The position numbers and the translations under genes were made by a program. Below are positions 25,476-34,630 of a stretch of 64,000 bases of DNA, one piece after another. How positions within the stretch are numbered: position 1 is the stretch's first letter; every line of letters begins with the position of its first letter. The DNA is from Roseibium denhamense (GTDB lineage Bacteria > Pseudomonadota > Alphaproteobacteria > Rhizobiales > Stappiaceae): assembly GCF_009711415.1 (NCBI RefSeq), contig NZ_SMLZ01000109.1, forward strand, positions 151,985 to 215,984. The letters run 5' to 3'. Under the pieces are notes generated by a model, which was not told the origin of the DNA, did not search any database, and saw nothing but the letters and a program-made list of their open reading frames with translations.

Positions 25476-26567
25476 GTGACACTCACACGGGAATCCGTTC
25501 TGGCGGCCCTGAAAACGGTTCAGGATCCGATGACCGGAGAGGATATTGTTTCTTCGGGAATGATGCGGGCACTCAGGGTCGCCGATCAATCGGTCCGCTT
25601 TGTTCTTGAAGTTGATCAAAGCCGCATGCCTCAAATGGAAGAACTCAGCCGCGAAGCCGAGCAAAAACTCCAGGATTTGCCAGACTGCGAAAGCGTGCAG
25701 GTGGTCCTGACCGCCCATAGCGATGCGCCCGCGCAGCCCTCGGCACCCAGCGAACCGGTGCCGATCAAACAGCGGCCTGCGCCACCCGGCACATCCGGAC
25801 CGCAGCGGGTTCCCGGCATTGACCGGGTGGTGGCAATCGCCTCTGGTAAAGGCGGCGTCGGCAAGTCCACCGTCGCTGCCAACCTCGCTTGTGCGCTGGC
25901 GGCACAGGGCCGCAGAGTTGGACTTCTGGATGCGGATGTATATGGGCCATCTCAACCCAAGATGCTGGGTGTCAGCGGACGGCCGACGTCACCAGACGGG
26001 GAGATGATCCTGCCGCTTCGCAATCATGGCGTTACGCTGATTTCAATCGGACTTATGACTTCGGGCGACCAGGCGGTTCTCAGGCGCGGTCCGATGCTGA
26101 TGGGCGCGCTGCAACAAATGATGTCACAGGTGCAGTGGGGCGCGCTCGATATACTGATTGTTGATCTGCCGCCCGGCACCGGCGATGTGCAGATGACCCT
26201 GTCCCAGAAGTTCATAGTCGACGGCGCGATCATCGTTTCAACACCGCAGGACATCGCGCTGCTCGATGCACGCAAGGGCATCGACATGTTTCACCAGATG
26301 CACGTCCCGATCCTTGGCATGATTGAAAACATGTCGACCCATGTCTGTTCCAAATGCGGGCATGAGGAACATATTTTCGGGCATGGCGGCGTTGCAGCCG
26401 AAGCTGGCAAACTTGGTGTGCCCTTGCTGGCGGAGGTTCCCTTGAGCCTTGGAATCAGGACGGCCGGTGACAGCGGCACACCGGCTACACTTGCTGATCC
26501 GGAGGCAGCAGACGGACGTGTTTTCCGTGACCTGGCGGCGCGGCTGGTCGAGCAGGGGCACGCATGA
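25476..26567 (+). CDS. mrp: Mrp/NBP35-type iron-sulfur carrier ATPase
   Basis: P-loop ATPase of 363 residues that carries and transfers Fe-S clusters. It has an N-terminal MIP18-like domain (1-80), a Pro-rich linker (90-110), deviant Walker A SGKGGVGKSTVA (about 127-138), and the C-terminal C-x2-C motif HVCSKCGHEEH. The start is a GTG at 25476. It overlaps the next gene by 4 nt. Within this locus it may supply clusters to the formate dehydrogenase or hydrogenase; that is inference. Confidence 0.92.
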   Translation: MTLTRESVLAALKTVQDPMTGEDIVSSGMMRALRVADQSVRFVLEVDQSRMPQMEELSREAEQKLQDLPDCESVQVVLTAHSDAPAQPSAPSEPVPIKQRPAPPGTSGPQRVPGIDRVVAIASGKGGVGKSTVAANLACALAAQGRRVGLLDADVYGPSQPKMLGVSGRPTSPDGEMILPLRNHGVTLISIGLMTSGDQAVLRRGPMLMGALQQMMSQVQWGALDILIVDLPPGTGDVQMTLSQKFIVDGAIIVSTPQDIALLDARKGIDMFHQMHVPILGMIENMSTHVCSKCGHEEHIFGHGGVAAEAGKLGVPLLAEVPLSLGIRTAGDSGTPATLADPEAADGRVFRDLAARLVEQGHA

Positions 26568-27265
26568 CCGATCTACAATTTCCACCGCTGTTCCAGGGGG
26601 AGGCTGTCACGGGACAGGCCGACCCGATTGAGCGCGCCGTTGCGCTTGCCACTGTCGGGACGGACTCAGGAACGGTCGTTTACAATCTGACCGGTCCGGA
26701 TCTCAAAGCGAGTATGGTCTTTGCGCCCGAGATGCCGCTGGAACAAGCGATGACCGCGCTGCCGGTATGCGGTCTCGGGTTCCAGGCAGCCCTTGGTGCA
26801 CTAGCTCCTCCGGAAGTGGCGGTCCATTTGGGGTGGGATGGCAAGATTCGCGTAAACGGGGCGGTTTGCGGCCGGTTCCGGGTCAAAGCGTCCACGGCTG
26901 ACCCGGCAGCAGAACCGGATTGGCTGATTGTCGGTCTTGAACTGTCCGTTACTGCGTCAAAATCCGATCCGGGATACGATCCGAACCGGACATCTCTTAC
27001 GGAAGAAGGGTGTGCCGAAGTCAGCGCTGACCACCTTCTGGAAGCATGGGTCCGCCATACGCTTTACTGGATCAACCGCTGGCTGGACGAGGGTGCACGC
27101 CCGGTGCATGCAGAGTGGCGGGGTCTCGTTCAGGAGATTGGCGAACCTGTTGACATTGACGATCAAACCGGAACTTTTACAGGTGTTGATGAGCATTTCG
27201 GCATGCTGTTGCGCACGCGTGACGCAACGATCGTGATCCCGCTTTCAAGCCGTCTGGAGACCTGA
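26564..27265 (+). CDS. Biotin/lipoate protein ligase-like protein with DUF4444 tail
   Basis: Protein of 233 residues. The N-terminal part follows the biotin/lipoate ligase fold (EMPLEQAMTALPVCGLGFQAALGALAPPEV), but where ligases carry a K-W-x-N-D-type motif it has LGWDGKIRVNGAVCGRFRV. The C-terminal 60 residues (HAEWRGLVQEIGEPVDI; FTGVDEHFGMLLR) fit DUF4444. It may bind an acyl or biotinyl-like group without normal ligase activity. It is translationally coupled to mrp (ATGA). Confidence 0.75.
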   Translation: MTDLQFPPLFQGEAVTGQADPIERAVALATVGTDSGTVVYNLTGPDLKASMVFAPEMPLEQAMTALPVCGLGFQAALGALAPPEVAVHLGWDGKIRVNGAVCGRFRVKASTADPAAEPDWLIVGLELSVTASKSDPGYDPNRTSLTEEGCAEVSADHLLEAWVRHTLYWINRWLDEGARPVHAEWRGLVQEIGEPVDIDDQTGTFTGVDEHFGMLLRTRDATIVIPLSSRLET

Positions 27266-27269
27266 ACCC

Positions 27270-27746
27270 ATGAACCTTGCCCGCGCGATCCACCTCGATG
27301 ACAGCGACAAGAATGTCTATTTCTCTCCAGCCCGGACGGGCGAATGGTGTTTGTCCGGCGGCTTCGAGTTTTCCGACTGGACAGATGCCGACCTGTCCGG
27401 AAAAGCCAAGCAGGCCTTTTCAAACGGCTGGCTCGGGTTGGAAACTTTTGGCCGCGTTACCTTGGTTGCCGTGACCCCAATTAGCGAAGCCGAATTCAGC
27501 TCGCTTGTTGACCGCCTCGCCCAGCACTTTGTTGATGTTTACGGAGCACCTTCCGTGGATGCTGCAAGGGGTGTTGCTGCGGAAGAACTCAGCTATATGG
27601 CGGACCTGTGCGCGGATCATGCGGAAAACACGATTCTGGCAGTTCAGCGCGAGCTTGCCGGGGAAGGTGTTCGTGAGAGCTACTCGGCGATTGCCCCGCA
27701 AGCCGCCGAACTCGATCTTGTCGCCGTCCATGGTGACATGAACTGA
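27270..27746 (+). CDS. DUF6505 protein
   Basis: Cytoplasmic protein of 158 residues beginning MNLARAIHLDDSDKNVYFSP, matching DUF6505. It has a central region EFSSLVDRLAQHFVDVYGAP and a helical C-terminus. It follows the ligase-like gene by 4 nt and ends the DUF6494-Mrp-ligase-DUF6505 operon. Function unknown; co-occurrence with formate dehydrogenase genes suggests maturation. Confidence 0.75.
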   Translation: MNLARAIHLDDSDKNVYFSPARTGEWCLSGGFEFSDWTDADLSGKAKQAFSNGWLGLETFGRVTLVAVTPISEAEFSSLVDRLAQHFVDVYGAPSVDAARGVAAEELSYMADLCADHAENTILAVQRELAGEGVRESYSAIAPQAAELDLVAVHGDMN

Positions 27747-27861
27747 TCCTGATGGCATCTGAGGTTGGCCCTGGCAGCTCCCTTCGCAAATGATCGCGGA
27801 TGACCAAGGACTCTATGGACGGCAGCACGGTGCTTCTGGTGGTGACGCCCTCATAAAAGAC

Positions 27862-27942
27862 AAAAACGGGGCCGGAAAGGCCCCGTCTTCAAACGCTGAA
27901 AACAGACCACCTGGATGATCGGGCGTTTCGGAGGAAACGCCC
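27862..27942 (-). terminator. Tandem hairpins, one rho-independent terminator, for the alcohol dehydrogenase operon
   Basis: Two hairpins downstream of the alcohol dehydrogenase stop. GGGCGTTT/AAACGCCC (27921-27942, 6-nt loop) is followed by ACGGGGCC/GGCCCCGT (27866-27886, 5-nt loop), which on the minus strand is followed by TTTTTGTCTTTT, a good rho-independent terminator. The rightward DUF6505 operon ends about 115 bp to the left. Confidence 0.8.
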
Positions 27943-27951
27943 AAATCTGAT

Positions 27952-29115
27952 CTAGACTGTACCTGAAATTGCCTTGTCGAAGATTTCGAGCGCGCCGTCC
28001 TTGGTGAGTTCAACCGGGTTGCCGCCGGCGGTCGGATCGACAATCGCCATGTCCGCAATCAGATCGCGTTTTTCGTCACCCACATTCAGGCCTTCCAGCG
28101 TGTGCGGCACATCGAGATCGGCGCGCAGCTTCAGGACCGTGTCGAGCACACCCTGATAGCCGCCTGAAATCCCGAGGAACCCGGCAAGCCGCTCGAACTT
28201 CTGTTCGACTGCCGGTTTGTTGAACTGCAGCACATACGGCATGAACACGGCATTGGTCATGCCGTGGTGCGTGTCGTAGAGCGCGCCGACCGGGTGCGAC
28301 AGGGAGTGGATCGCGCCAAGCCCCTTCTGGAAACCGACAGCACCCATCGCCGCCGCACTCATCATGTGGCCGCGCGCTTCCAGGTCGTTCGGGTCGGCCA
28401 CCACTTTCGGCAGGTTTTCCAGAACCAGCCGCATGCCTTCCAGCGCGATCCCTTCGGACATGGGATGATACATCGGCGCGGAATACGCTTCCAGGCAGTG
28501 GGCAAGCGCGTCCATGCCGGTGCCGATGGTGATGATGCGCGGCATCTTGGTGGTCAGCTCCGGGTCGCAGATAACGATTTCCGGCAGCATTTGCGGGTGA
28601 AAGATCACCTTCTTTGTGTGGGTTTCCTCGTTCGTGACGACACCCGCCCGGCCGACTTCAGAACCGGTGCCGGCCGTGGTCGGCACCGCAACGATCGGCG
28701 CGATCCCGGCCGGATCGGCGCGTGTCCACCAGTCGCCGATGTCTTCAAAATCCCAGATCGGCCGGGTCTGGCCGGACATAAAGGCAATGACCTTGCCCGC
28801 ATCCAGGCCGGAGCCTCCACCGAAGGCGATCACACCGTCATGGCCGCCTGCCTTGAACGCGGTGACACCGGCCTCAATGTTGCTGCCAAGCGGGTTCGGT
28901 TTGACATCGGAAAAGACTGCGGCCTCAAGACCAGCAGCCTTCAGGCTTTCGATGGCCTCGGCGACCATCGGCAGCCCTGCAAGGCCCGGATCGGTCACCA
29001 AAAGCGGGTTCTTCATGCCCGTTGCCTTGACCGCTTCGGGCAGTTCCTTGATGCGGCCAGCACCAAAACGGATCGAGGTTGGGTATGACCAGTTTACGGA
29101 AGGAAGTGAGCTCAT
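27952..29115 (-). CDS. Iron-containing alcohol dehydrogenase (group III)
   Basis: NAD-dependent dehydrogenase of 387 residues. The glycine-rich coenzyme motif GGGSGLDAGKVIAF is at about 98-111, the metal-binding His region is AMGAVGFQKGLGAIHSLSHP, and the later His motif is THHGMTNAV. The start is ATG 29115 (MSSLPSVNWSYPTSIRFG), where homology begins; an extension to 29280 would read through the aldehyde dehydrogenase end. As last gene of the ligase-dehydrogenase operon it probably oxidises an alcohol group of the imported substrate or its gamma-glutamyl derivative (inference). Confidence 0.9.
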   Translation of the reverse strand: MSSLPSVNWSYPTSIRFGAGRIKELPEAVKATGMKNPLLVTDPGLAGLPMVAEAIESLKAAGLEAAVFSDVKPNPLGSNIEAGVTAFKAGGHDGVIAFGGGSGLDAGKVIAFMSGQTRPIWDFEDIGDWWTRADPAGIAPIVAVPTTAGTGSEVGRAGVVTNEETHTKKVIFHPQMLPEIVICDPELTTKMPRIITIGTGMDALAHCLEAYSAPMYHPMSEGIALEGMRLVLENLPKVVADPNDLEARGHMMSAAAMGAVGFQKGLGAIHSLSHPVGALYDTHHGMTNAVFMPYVLQFNKPAVEQKFERLAGFLGISGGYQGVLDTVLKLRADLDVPHTLEGLNVGDEKRDLIADMAIVDPTAGGNPVELTKDGALEIFDKAISGTV

Positions 29116-29150
29116 ATGCGCACCAGATAACAGAGACTGAAAGGGCCGCG

Positions 29151-30539
29151 TCAGTGGTCGACGCGGAAGTGGAAGGATTTCGGCCGGGTCAGATTGTGGA
29201 AGCCGATTTCGGAAAGCGCTGCACCCTTGCCGGTGTCCTTGACGCCGGTCCAGACAAGCGCGGGGTCCAGATAGTCGCACCGGTTCATGAAGACGGTGCC
29301 GGTCTCGATCTTGTCTCCGATCTCGGCAGCGGCTTGCACATCCTCGGTCCAGATGGACGCGGTCAGGCCATAAGGACTGTCATTCATGAATTGGAGCGCC
29401 TCGGCATCGTCCTTCACCTTCATGATGCCAACAACCGGGCCAAAGCTCTCCTCGCGCATCACCGACATCTGGTGATTGACGTCCGTCAGAACCTGCGGCG
29501 CGAGATAGGGCGTGCCGTCCTTGTCCATCTCGAACTTGGACGTATCGATATGCGCCTTAGCGCCCTTGCGCACAGCTTCCTGGGTTTGTTCACGCACCCA
29601 GGCCGCGAAACGGGCCTGCGCCATCGGGCCGAGCGTCGTCGCCTCATCCAGCGGATTGCCCAGCTTGTACTGGCTGGTGAGGTCCACAAAGCCTTCGACA
29701 AACTTGTCGTAAAGGCTCTCATGCACATAGACGCGTTCGATGCCGCAGCAGCACTGGCCTGCATTGTAGAACGCGCCATCGACAAGGTTTTCAACCGCAT
29801 AGCCCAAATCCGCATCTGCACGGACATAGGCTGGATCCTTGCCGCCAAGTTCCAACCCCAGGGTCGCGAAGGTGCCCGCCAGCGCTTTTTCGATGGAACG
29901 TCCACCGCCTACGGAACCGGTGAAGTTGACATGATCGATCAGGCCGGAGCCGAGCAGCTTTTCAGTTCCCGCATGGGTCAGGACGATGTTCTGGAACACG
30001 CCTTTCGGCAAACCCGCGATCTCGAAGGCCTTGGCGAGGCGCTCGCCGACGAGCAACGTCTGAGCGGCGTGCTTCAACACGATAACATTGCCTGCCATGA
30101 GAGCCGGCATTATGGTGTTGATGGCCGTCATGAAAGGATAGTTCCATGGCGCGATCACCATGACGATGCCAAGCGGAACGCGCTTCAGATAGCGTTTGAA
30201 ACCGGCTTTGTCAGTCCGCTCGATATCGGCCAGCGCCTCTGCGGCGGTGTTGGCACAGTACTCGGTGCGCTCAATTGTGCCGCCGAGTTCGCCGCCGAAA
30301 CGGACCGGGCGGCCCATCTGCCAGGCCAGCTCTGGAACGACCTCGTCATTCATGGCCTTGAGCGCCTCAAGAGCCTTCAGACAATAGGCAACCCGCTCGG
30401 AAACCGGCAGGGCCGACCAGCCGATTTGGGCTGTCTTTGCGGCGGAAACAACTCTTTCGACCTCTGCTTCGGCAAGCGCGGGACGCTCGGCGTAAACCGA
30501 TCCATCGATCGGCGAGATCAACTTGATCACGTCAGACAT
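29151..30539 (-). CDS. NAD(P)-dependent aldehyde dehydrogenase
   Basis: Aldehyde dehydrogenase of 462 residues. Active-site segments are WNYPFMTAIN, the Glu in LELGGKDPAYV and the catalytic Cys in NAGQCCCGIERV. It follows the glutamine-synthetase-like gene by 44 nt and precedes the alcohol dehydrogenase by 35 nt. In gamma-glutamylation pathways such enzymes oxidise the gamma-glutamyl-amino-aldehyde; this role here is inferred. Confidence 0.92.
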   Translation of the reverse strand: MSDVIKLISPIDGSVYAERPALAEAEVERVVSAAKTAQIGWSALPVSERVAYCLKALEALKAMNDEVVPELAWQMGRPVRFGGELGGTIERTEYCANTAAEALADIERTDKAGFKRYLKRVPLGIVMVIAPWNYPFMTAINTIMPALMAGNVIVLKHAAQTLLVGERLAKAFEIAGLPKGVFQNIVLTHAGTEKLLGSGLIDHVNFTGSVGGGRSIEKALAGTFATLGLELGGKDPAYVRADADLGYAVENLVDGAFYNAGQCCCGIERVYVHESLYDKFVEGFVDLTSQYKLGNPLDEATTLGPMAQARFAAWVREQTQEAVRKGAKAHIDTSKFEMDKDGTPYLAPQVLTDVNHQMSVMREESFGPVVGIMKVKDDAEALQFMNDSPYGLTASIWTEDVQAAAEIGDKIETGTVFMNRCDYLDPALVWTGVKDTGKGAALSEIGFHNLTRPKSFHFRVDH

Positions 30540-30583
30540 GTTTGGCTCTCTTTAAACAATCCTCTTGGAGGAGATTGATCCTG

Positions 30584-31951
30584 TTACGCCCGTTCGAAAC
30601 CGCGGGCAATCTCGTAATCGGTGACAGCGCGGTCAAACTCCTCGATTTCCCATTCCGCCGCCCGGGCGTAATGGTCGATGACCGCATCTCCAAAGGCTTC
30701 CCGCAGGAATTTCGACTTGCGAAGGGTCTCGCGCGCTTCCTTCAATGTGTGCGGGATCTCCTTGGCCTTCCGCGCTTCATAGACATCGCCAGAGGTCGGT
30801 GGATCCAAAGGAAGCTTGTCTTCAATTCCCTTGAGACCCGCCGCAATCTGAACGGCAAGGGCAAGATACGGATTGAGATCGGACCCGCCAATCCGGCATT
30901 CGATCCTGAGGCCCTTCGTGCCCTCCCCGCACAGGCGGAAGCCGGCGGTCCGGTTGTCGACAGACCAAACGGTCTTTGTCGGCGCAAATGTGCCTTTCTG
31001 GAACCGCTTGTAGCTGTTGATGTAAGGCGCCAGAAAGTAAGTGTAATCCGGTGCATATTTGATCAGACCGGCAAGGTAGTGCCGCATCGTCTCGGACATG
31101 CCAAGGTCGCCATTTGCATCGCAGAAGACGTTGTTGCCCTCCTTATCGAAAAGGGATTGGTGCACGTGGGACGACGAACCGACCTTGTCACTGCGCCATT
31201 TTGCCAGGAAGGACGCCGAACGCCCCTTCGACCAGGCAATCTCCTTGACGGCATTTTTTGCAATGGTGTGATACTCGGCCGTATCCAGGGCCGGAGCATA
31301 CTTGATATTGAGCTCTTCCTGACCGGTCTCAGCTTCCCCCTTGGTGTTCTCGACAGGGATACCGGCAGCGTAAAGGCCATTGCGGATCGGCCGCATGACC
31401 TCCTCTTCCTTCGTCGTTTGCAGGATATGGTAGTCTTCATTGTAGCCCGAGATTGGCTCCAGATCCCGGAACCCGCTCTTGCGCATGTCATCGAAGCTTT
31501 TTTCAAACAGGAAAAACTCCAGCTCGGTCGCCATGATCGGCGTCAGACCAAGTTTTTCCAGTTTGGCAACCTGAGCCTTCAGCATTGCGCGCGGCGAATG
31601 CGGCACATCCTTGTGCGTGTGGTGATCCAGAACATCGCAAATCACCATCGCCGTTCCGTCCAGCCATGGCAGCCGGCGGAGGGTCGACAGATCCGGCTTC
31701 ATCACGTAATCGCCGTAGCCACCGGACCAGCTCGTCGCCGCATATCCTTCAACCGTGTACATCTCCAGATCGGTCGCCAGCAGATAATTGCAGCAATGCG
31801 TCTCTTCATAAGCACTGTCAACGAAGTGCTGCGCGAGGAAGCGCTTGCCCATCAAGCGGCCCTGCATATCGACGATACAGGCAAGAACCGTATCGATTTC
31901 GCCGGCTGCAGTCAGAGATTTCAGATCATCAAAAGTCAGGTTGCCAGACAT
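30584..31951 (-). CDS. Glutamine synthetase-like gamma-glutamyl ligase (GlnT/PuuA/GMAS type)
   Basis: Ligase of 455 residues of the glutamine synthetase superfamily, more like gamma-glutamyl-amide synthetases than GlnA: short N-terminus, MATELEFFLFEK metal-binding strand, GSSSHVHQSLFD segment, and nucleotide/Arg motif NRTAGFRLCGEGTKGLRIEC. Known relatives join glutamate to an amine at ATP cost. No adenylylation-loop Tyr motif (NLYDLP) of GlnA is seen. It lies between the TRAP transporter and the aldehyde dehydrogenase, so the transported compound is probably an amine. Confidence 0.88.
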   Translation of the reverse strand: MSGNLTFDDLKSLTAAGEIDTVLACIVDMQGRLMGKRFLAQHFVDSAYEETHCCNYLLATDLEMYTVEGYAATSWSGGYGDYVMKPDLSTLRRLPWLDGTAMVICDVLDHHTHKDVPHSPRAMLKAQVAKLEKLGLTPIMATELEFFLFEKSFDDMRKSGFRDLEPISGYNEDYHILQTTKEEEVMRPIRNGLYAAGIPVENTKGEAETGQEELNIKYAPALDTAEYHTIAKNAVKEIAWSKGRSASFLAKWRSDKVGSSSHVHQSLFDKEGNNVFCDANGDLGMSETMRHYLAGLIKYAPDYTYFLAPYINSYKRFQKGTFAPTKTVWSVDNRTAGFRLCGEGTKGLRIECRIGGSDLNPYLALAVQIAAGLKGIEDKLPLDPPTSGDVYEARKAKEIPHTLKEARETLRKSKFLREAFGDAVIDHYARAAEWEIEEFDRAVTDYEIARGFERA

Positions 31952-31999
31952 GCTGAAGGTCCGTTTCGGGCGGTTATATTGATATTATATTGGAAAATC

Positions 32000-32050
32000 C
32001 CGGCCCGGACGGTTCTATCGCGTTTTGCAAAACGCTTTTATCCGGGCCGG
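32000..32050. terminator. Nested hairpin between TRAP binding-protein gene and ligase gene
   Basis: The outer stem is a perfect 10-bp pair CCGGCCCGGA (32000-32009) and TCCGGGCCGG (32041-32050). It encloses the palindrome GCGTTTTGCAAAACGC (32020-32035). The element separates dctP from the ligase gene, so it probably attenuates transcription or stabilises the binding-protein mRNA. Confidence 0.6.
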
Positions 32051-32101
32051 TAGTTGATGGATCAGGCTGGCTGTAAAGGCCAGACCCGATCCGGGCGTGC
32101 A

Positions 32102-33151
32102 TTAGGTATAGCGGTAAGGACGGCCTGCCTTCTGCATATCCTGGTTATATTTCTTGAAGATCTCGACGACCTTCGCCTTGGTCGGCGATTCCGCTGCAAT
32201 CTCATCCCAGAAGACCATTGCGGCATCTTCAACCTGTTGCCATTCGGCGTCCGGAATGGAGGTGAGCTCCATCTTTGTGCCATTGACGCGCAGAGCCGCT
32301 TCGCCGCCCCAATACCACCATTGACGGTAGTAGTGAGATGCGTCCATTGCGAGCTGAAGCATGGTTTTCAGGTGATCCGGCAGCTCGTTCCACTTTTCCA
32401 TATTGGCAAAGAAGGACCCTGCCCAGGCACCGGAAATGTTGTTGGTCAGGAAGTAGTTGGTCACGTCTGCCCAGCCAACGGTGTAGTCCTCGGTGATCCC
32501 GGACCATGCAATGCCATCAAGTTCGCCGGTTTGAACCGCAACCTCAATGTCTTCCCATGGCAGGGTGACCGGAACCACGCCGAACTGGCTCATGAACCGG
32601 CCAGCGGTCGGGAACGTGAAGACACGCTTGCCTTTCAGGTCTTCCAAAGACCGGATCGGATCCTTGGTAGCAAAATGGCAGGGATCCCAGGCGCCTGCGG
32701 AAATGTGCTTCACGCCAACCTTGGCGTATTCTTCTTCCCAGATTTCCTTCAGGCCATACTGATTAAAGAGCACCGGCACATCGAGCGAATAGCGCGATGC
32801 GAACGGGAAGTAACCACCGAAAACCGTCACTTCTGTCGGCGAGGCCATGGAGTCGTCATCGGACTGCACCGCATCAATCGTGCCCTGCTGCATCGCCCGG
32901 AACAATTCACCCGTCGGCACCAGCTGGTCTGCGAAGAAGAGTTCGATTTCCATCTGGCCCTGAGCGGCCTGATTGAACATGTCGATATGCGGTTTGATCA
33001 CATGTTCAGCGAGCGCCGGACCCGCATAGGTCTGCATGCGCCACTTAATCGGCGACTGGCCATGGACAGCAGGTGCTGCCAAGGTCGCTGCGCCAGCGGC
33101 CGCTGCGGTTCCCATCCCGGCCTTTTTGAGAAAATCACGTCTGTTGGTCAT
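32102..33151 (-). CDS. dctP: TRAP transporter solute-binding protein (DctP family)
   Basis: Periplasmic binding protein of 349 residues with a twin-arginine-like signal (MTNRRDFLKKAGMG then an Ala-rich stretch). The mature part starts SPIKWRMQTYAGP. The DctP Arg-type ligand region may be in KRVFTFPTAGRFMSQFG; the C-terminal helix carries many aromatics (YYRQWWYWGGEAALRV), indicating a substrate with a carboxylate and possibly an aromatic-boxed ammonium group. It follows dctM by 138 nt. Confidence 0.92.
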   Translation of the reverse strand: MTNRRDFLKKAGMGTAAAAGAATLAAPAVHGQSPIKWRMQTYAGPALAEHVIKPHIDMFNQAAQGQMEIELFFADQLVPTGELFRAMQQGTIDAVQSDDDSMASPTEVTVFGGYFPFASRYSLDVPVLFNQYGLKEIWEEEYAKVGVKHISAGAWDPCHFATKDPIRSLEDLKGKRVFTFPTAGRFMSQFGVVPVTLPWEDIEVAVQTGELDGIAWSGITEDYTVGWADVTNYFLTNNISGAWAGSFFANMEKWNELPDHLKTMLQLAMDASHYYRQWWYWGGEAALRVNGTKMELTSIPDAEWQQVEDAAMVFWDEIAAESPTKAKVVEIFKKYNQDMQKAGRPYRYT

Positions 33152-33289
33152 CTCATGTTCCCTTTAAGTTTGCTGTTCAACCCTCGCGGTCCGGCCGGTT
33201 TCCGGCTCTTGTTCAACCGCTGTCAGAAGCCCGGTTTTCCAGGCAATTCTTATTATTGTCCACGCATCGACCAGCGCCTGACGGTCCTC

Positions 33290-34630
33290 CTATTTCCCGT
33301 AGACGGTGTCTGGAAGCCACAGGGCGATTTGCGGAAAAGCCATGACGAGCGCAAGCGCAAGCATCATCACCAGCACAAACGGGGTAATAGACCCGTAGAT
33401 GTCGCGCATGGTGATTTCCTTGGGCGCCATCGCGCGCATCAAGAACAGGTTATAGCCGAAGGGCGGCGTCATATAGGCGATCTGGGTCGTGATGGTGTAG
33501 AGCACGCCATACCAGATCAGGACATCGCCCGGAGCAAGCCCTAGATCGAGGCGAGCAACAAGTGGCACATAAAGCGGCGCCACAATCACCAGCATCGCGG
33601 TATCGTCCAGGAACGTGCCCATAACCAGGAACGACAGCTGCATCAGGATGAGGATTGTCCACGGCGACAGACCGAGCTGATTTGTGAACAGGTTTTCAAT
33701 CGCCTTTACTGCGCCAAGCCCATCGAAAACGGCGCCGAAGCCCAGGGCTGCCAAGATGATCCACATGAACATGCAGCTGATGCCGAGCGTATTGCGCATG
33801 CAAGTCTGAAAAACGGTCCAGGTCATGCGCCGCTTCAAAACCGCCGCCATGAAGGCCGTCAAAGCACCGATTGCCGAGCTCTCCACCAGGCTGGTCCAGC
33901 CATTCACGAACGGAACCATCATGGCCGCGAAGATTACCAACGGCAGCAAGCCAGCAAGCAGGAGTTTATACTTTTCACCCTTTGAGATGTCCCGCTCCTC
34001 CGGCGGCAGGACCGGTCCCAGGTTCGGCTGAAGCTTGCAGCGTACGGCGATGTAAACGACAAACATGGCTGCCATCATCAGGCCAGGGATGACACCAGCG
34101 AGCCAGAGCTGACCGACCGGGGCTCGGGCGATCATCGCATAAAGCACCAGCACAACGGATGGCGGAACAAGGATACCGAGCGACGAGCCTGCCTGGATGA
34201 CGCCTGTGACCATGCGCTTGTCATAGCCGCGCCGGAGCAATTCCGGCAGCGCAATCGTTGCCCCAATCGCCATACCGGCGACCGACAGTCCGTTCATGGC
34301 GGACACCAAAACCATGAGGAATATGGTGCCGATGGCAAGCCCGCCTGAAACCGGCCCCATCCACACGTGGAACATCTTGTAAAGGTCGTCGGCGATGCGG
34401 GATTCAGACAGAACGTAGCCCATGAAAATGAACATCGGCAGCGTCAGCAGCGGATACCACTTCATGAGCTTCATTGCGGCCGAAAAGGGAATGTCCTGCC
34501 CGCCGCCGCCCCACAGAAAAAGAGCTGCAAGGGCTGCAATACCGCCAATGGCGCCGAAAACCCGCTGCCCGGTGAGCAGCATCAGCATCATCGATGAGAA
34601 CATCAGGATGGCGATCATCTCGTAAGACAT
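33290..34630 (-). CDS. dctM: TRAP transporter large permease (DctM family)
   Basis: Membrane protein of 446 residues with about 12 hydrophobic segments, the sodium-coupled transport domain of a TRAP system. Conserved loops are VPPSVVLVLYAMIARAPVGQ and TFLDDTAMLVIVAPLYVPL, the latter in the DctM ion-binding style. It overlaps dctQ by 1 nt. Confidence 0.93.
   Translation of the reverse strand: MSYEMIAILMFSSMMLMLLTGQRVFGAIGGIAALAALFLWGGGGQDIPFSAAMKLMKWYPLLTLPMFIFMGYVLSESRIADDLYKMFHVWMGPVSGGLAIGTIFLMVLVSAMNGLSVAGMAIGATIALPELLRRGYDKRMVTGVIQAGSSLGILVPPSVVLVLYAMIARAPVGQLWLAGVIPGLMMAAMFVVYIAVRCKLQPNLGPVLPPEERDISKGEKYKLLLAGLLPLVIFAAMMVPFVNGWTSLVESSAIGALTAFMAAVLKRRMTWTVFQTCMRNTLGISCMFMWIILAALGFGAVFDGLGAVKAIENLFTNQLGLSPWTILILMQLSFLVMGTFLDDTAMLVIVAPLYVPLVARLDLGLAPGDVLIWYGVLYTITTQIAYMTPPFGYNLFLMRAMAPKEITMRDIYGSITPFVLVMMLALALVMAFPQIALWLPDTVYGK

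Noticed and set aside
29079..32053. Long open frames on the plus strand opposite the aldehyde dehydrogenase and ligase genes
   Set aside because: They are antisense to well-motifed enzymes and show no recognisable domain; codon bias of the real genes leaves the opposite frame open.
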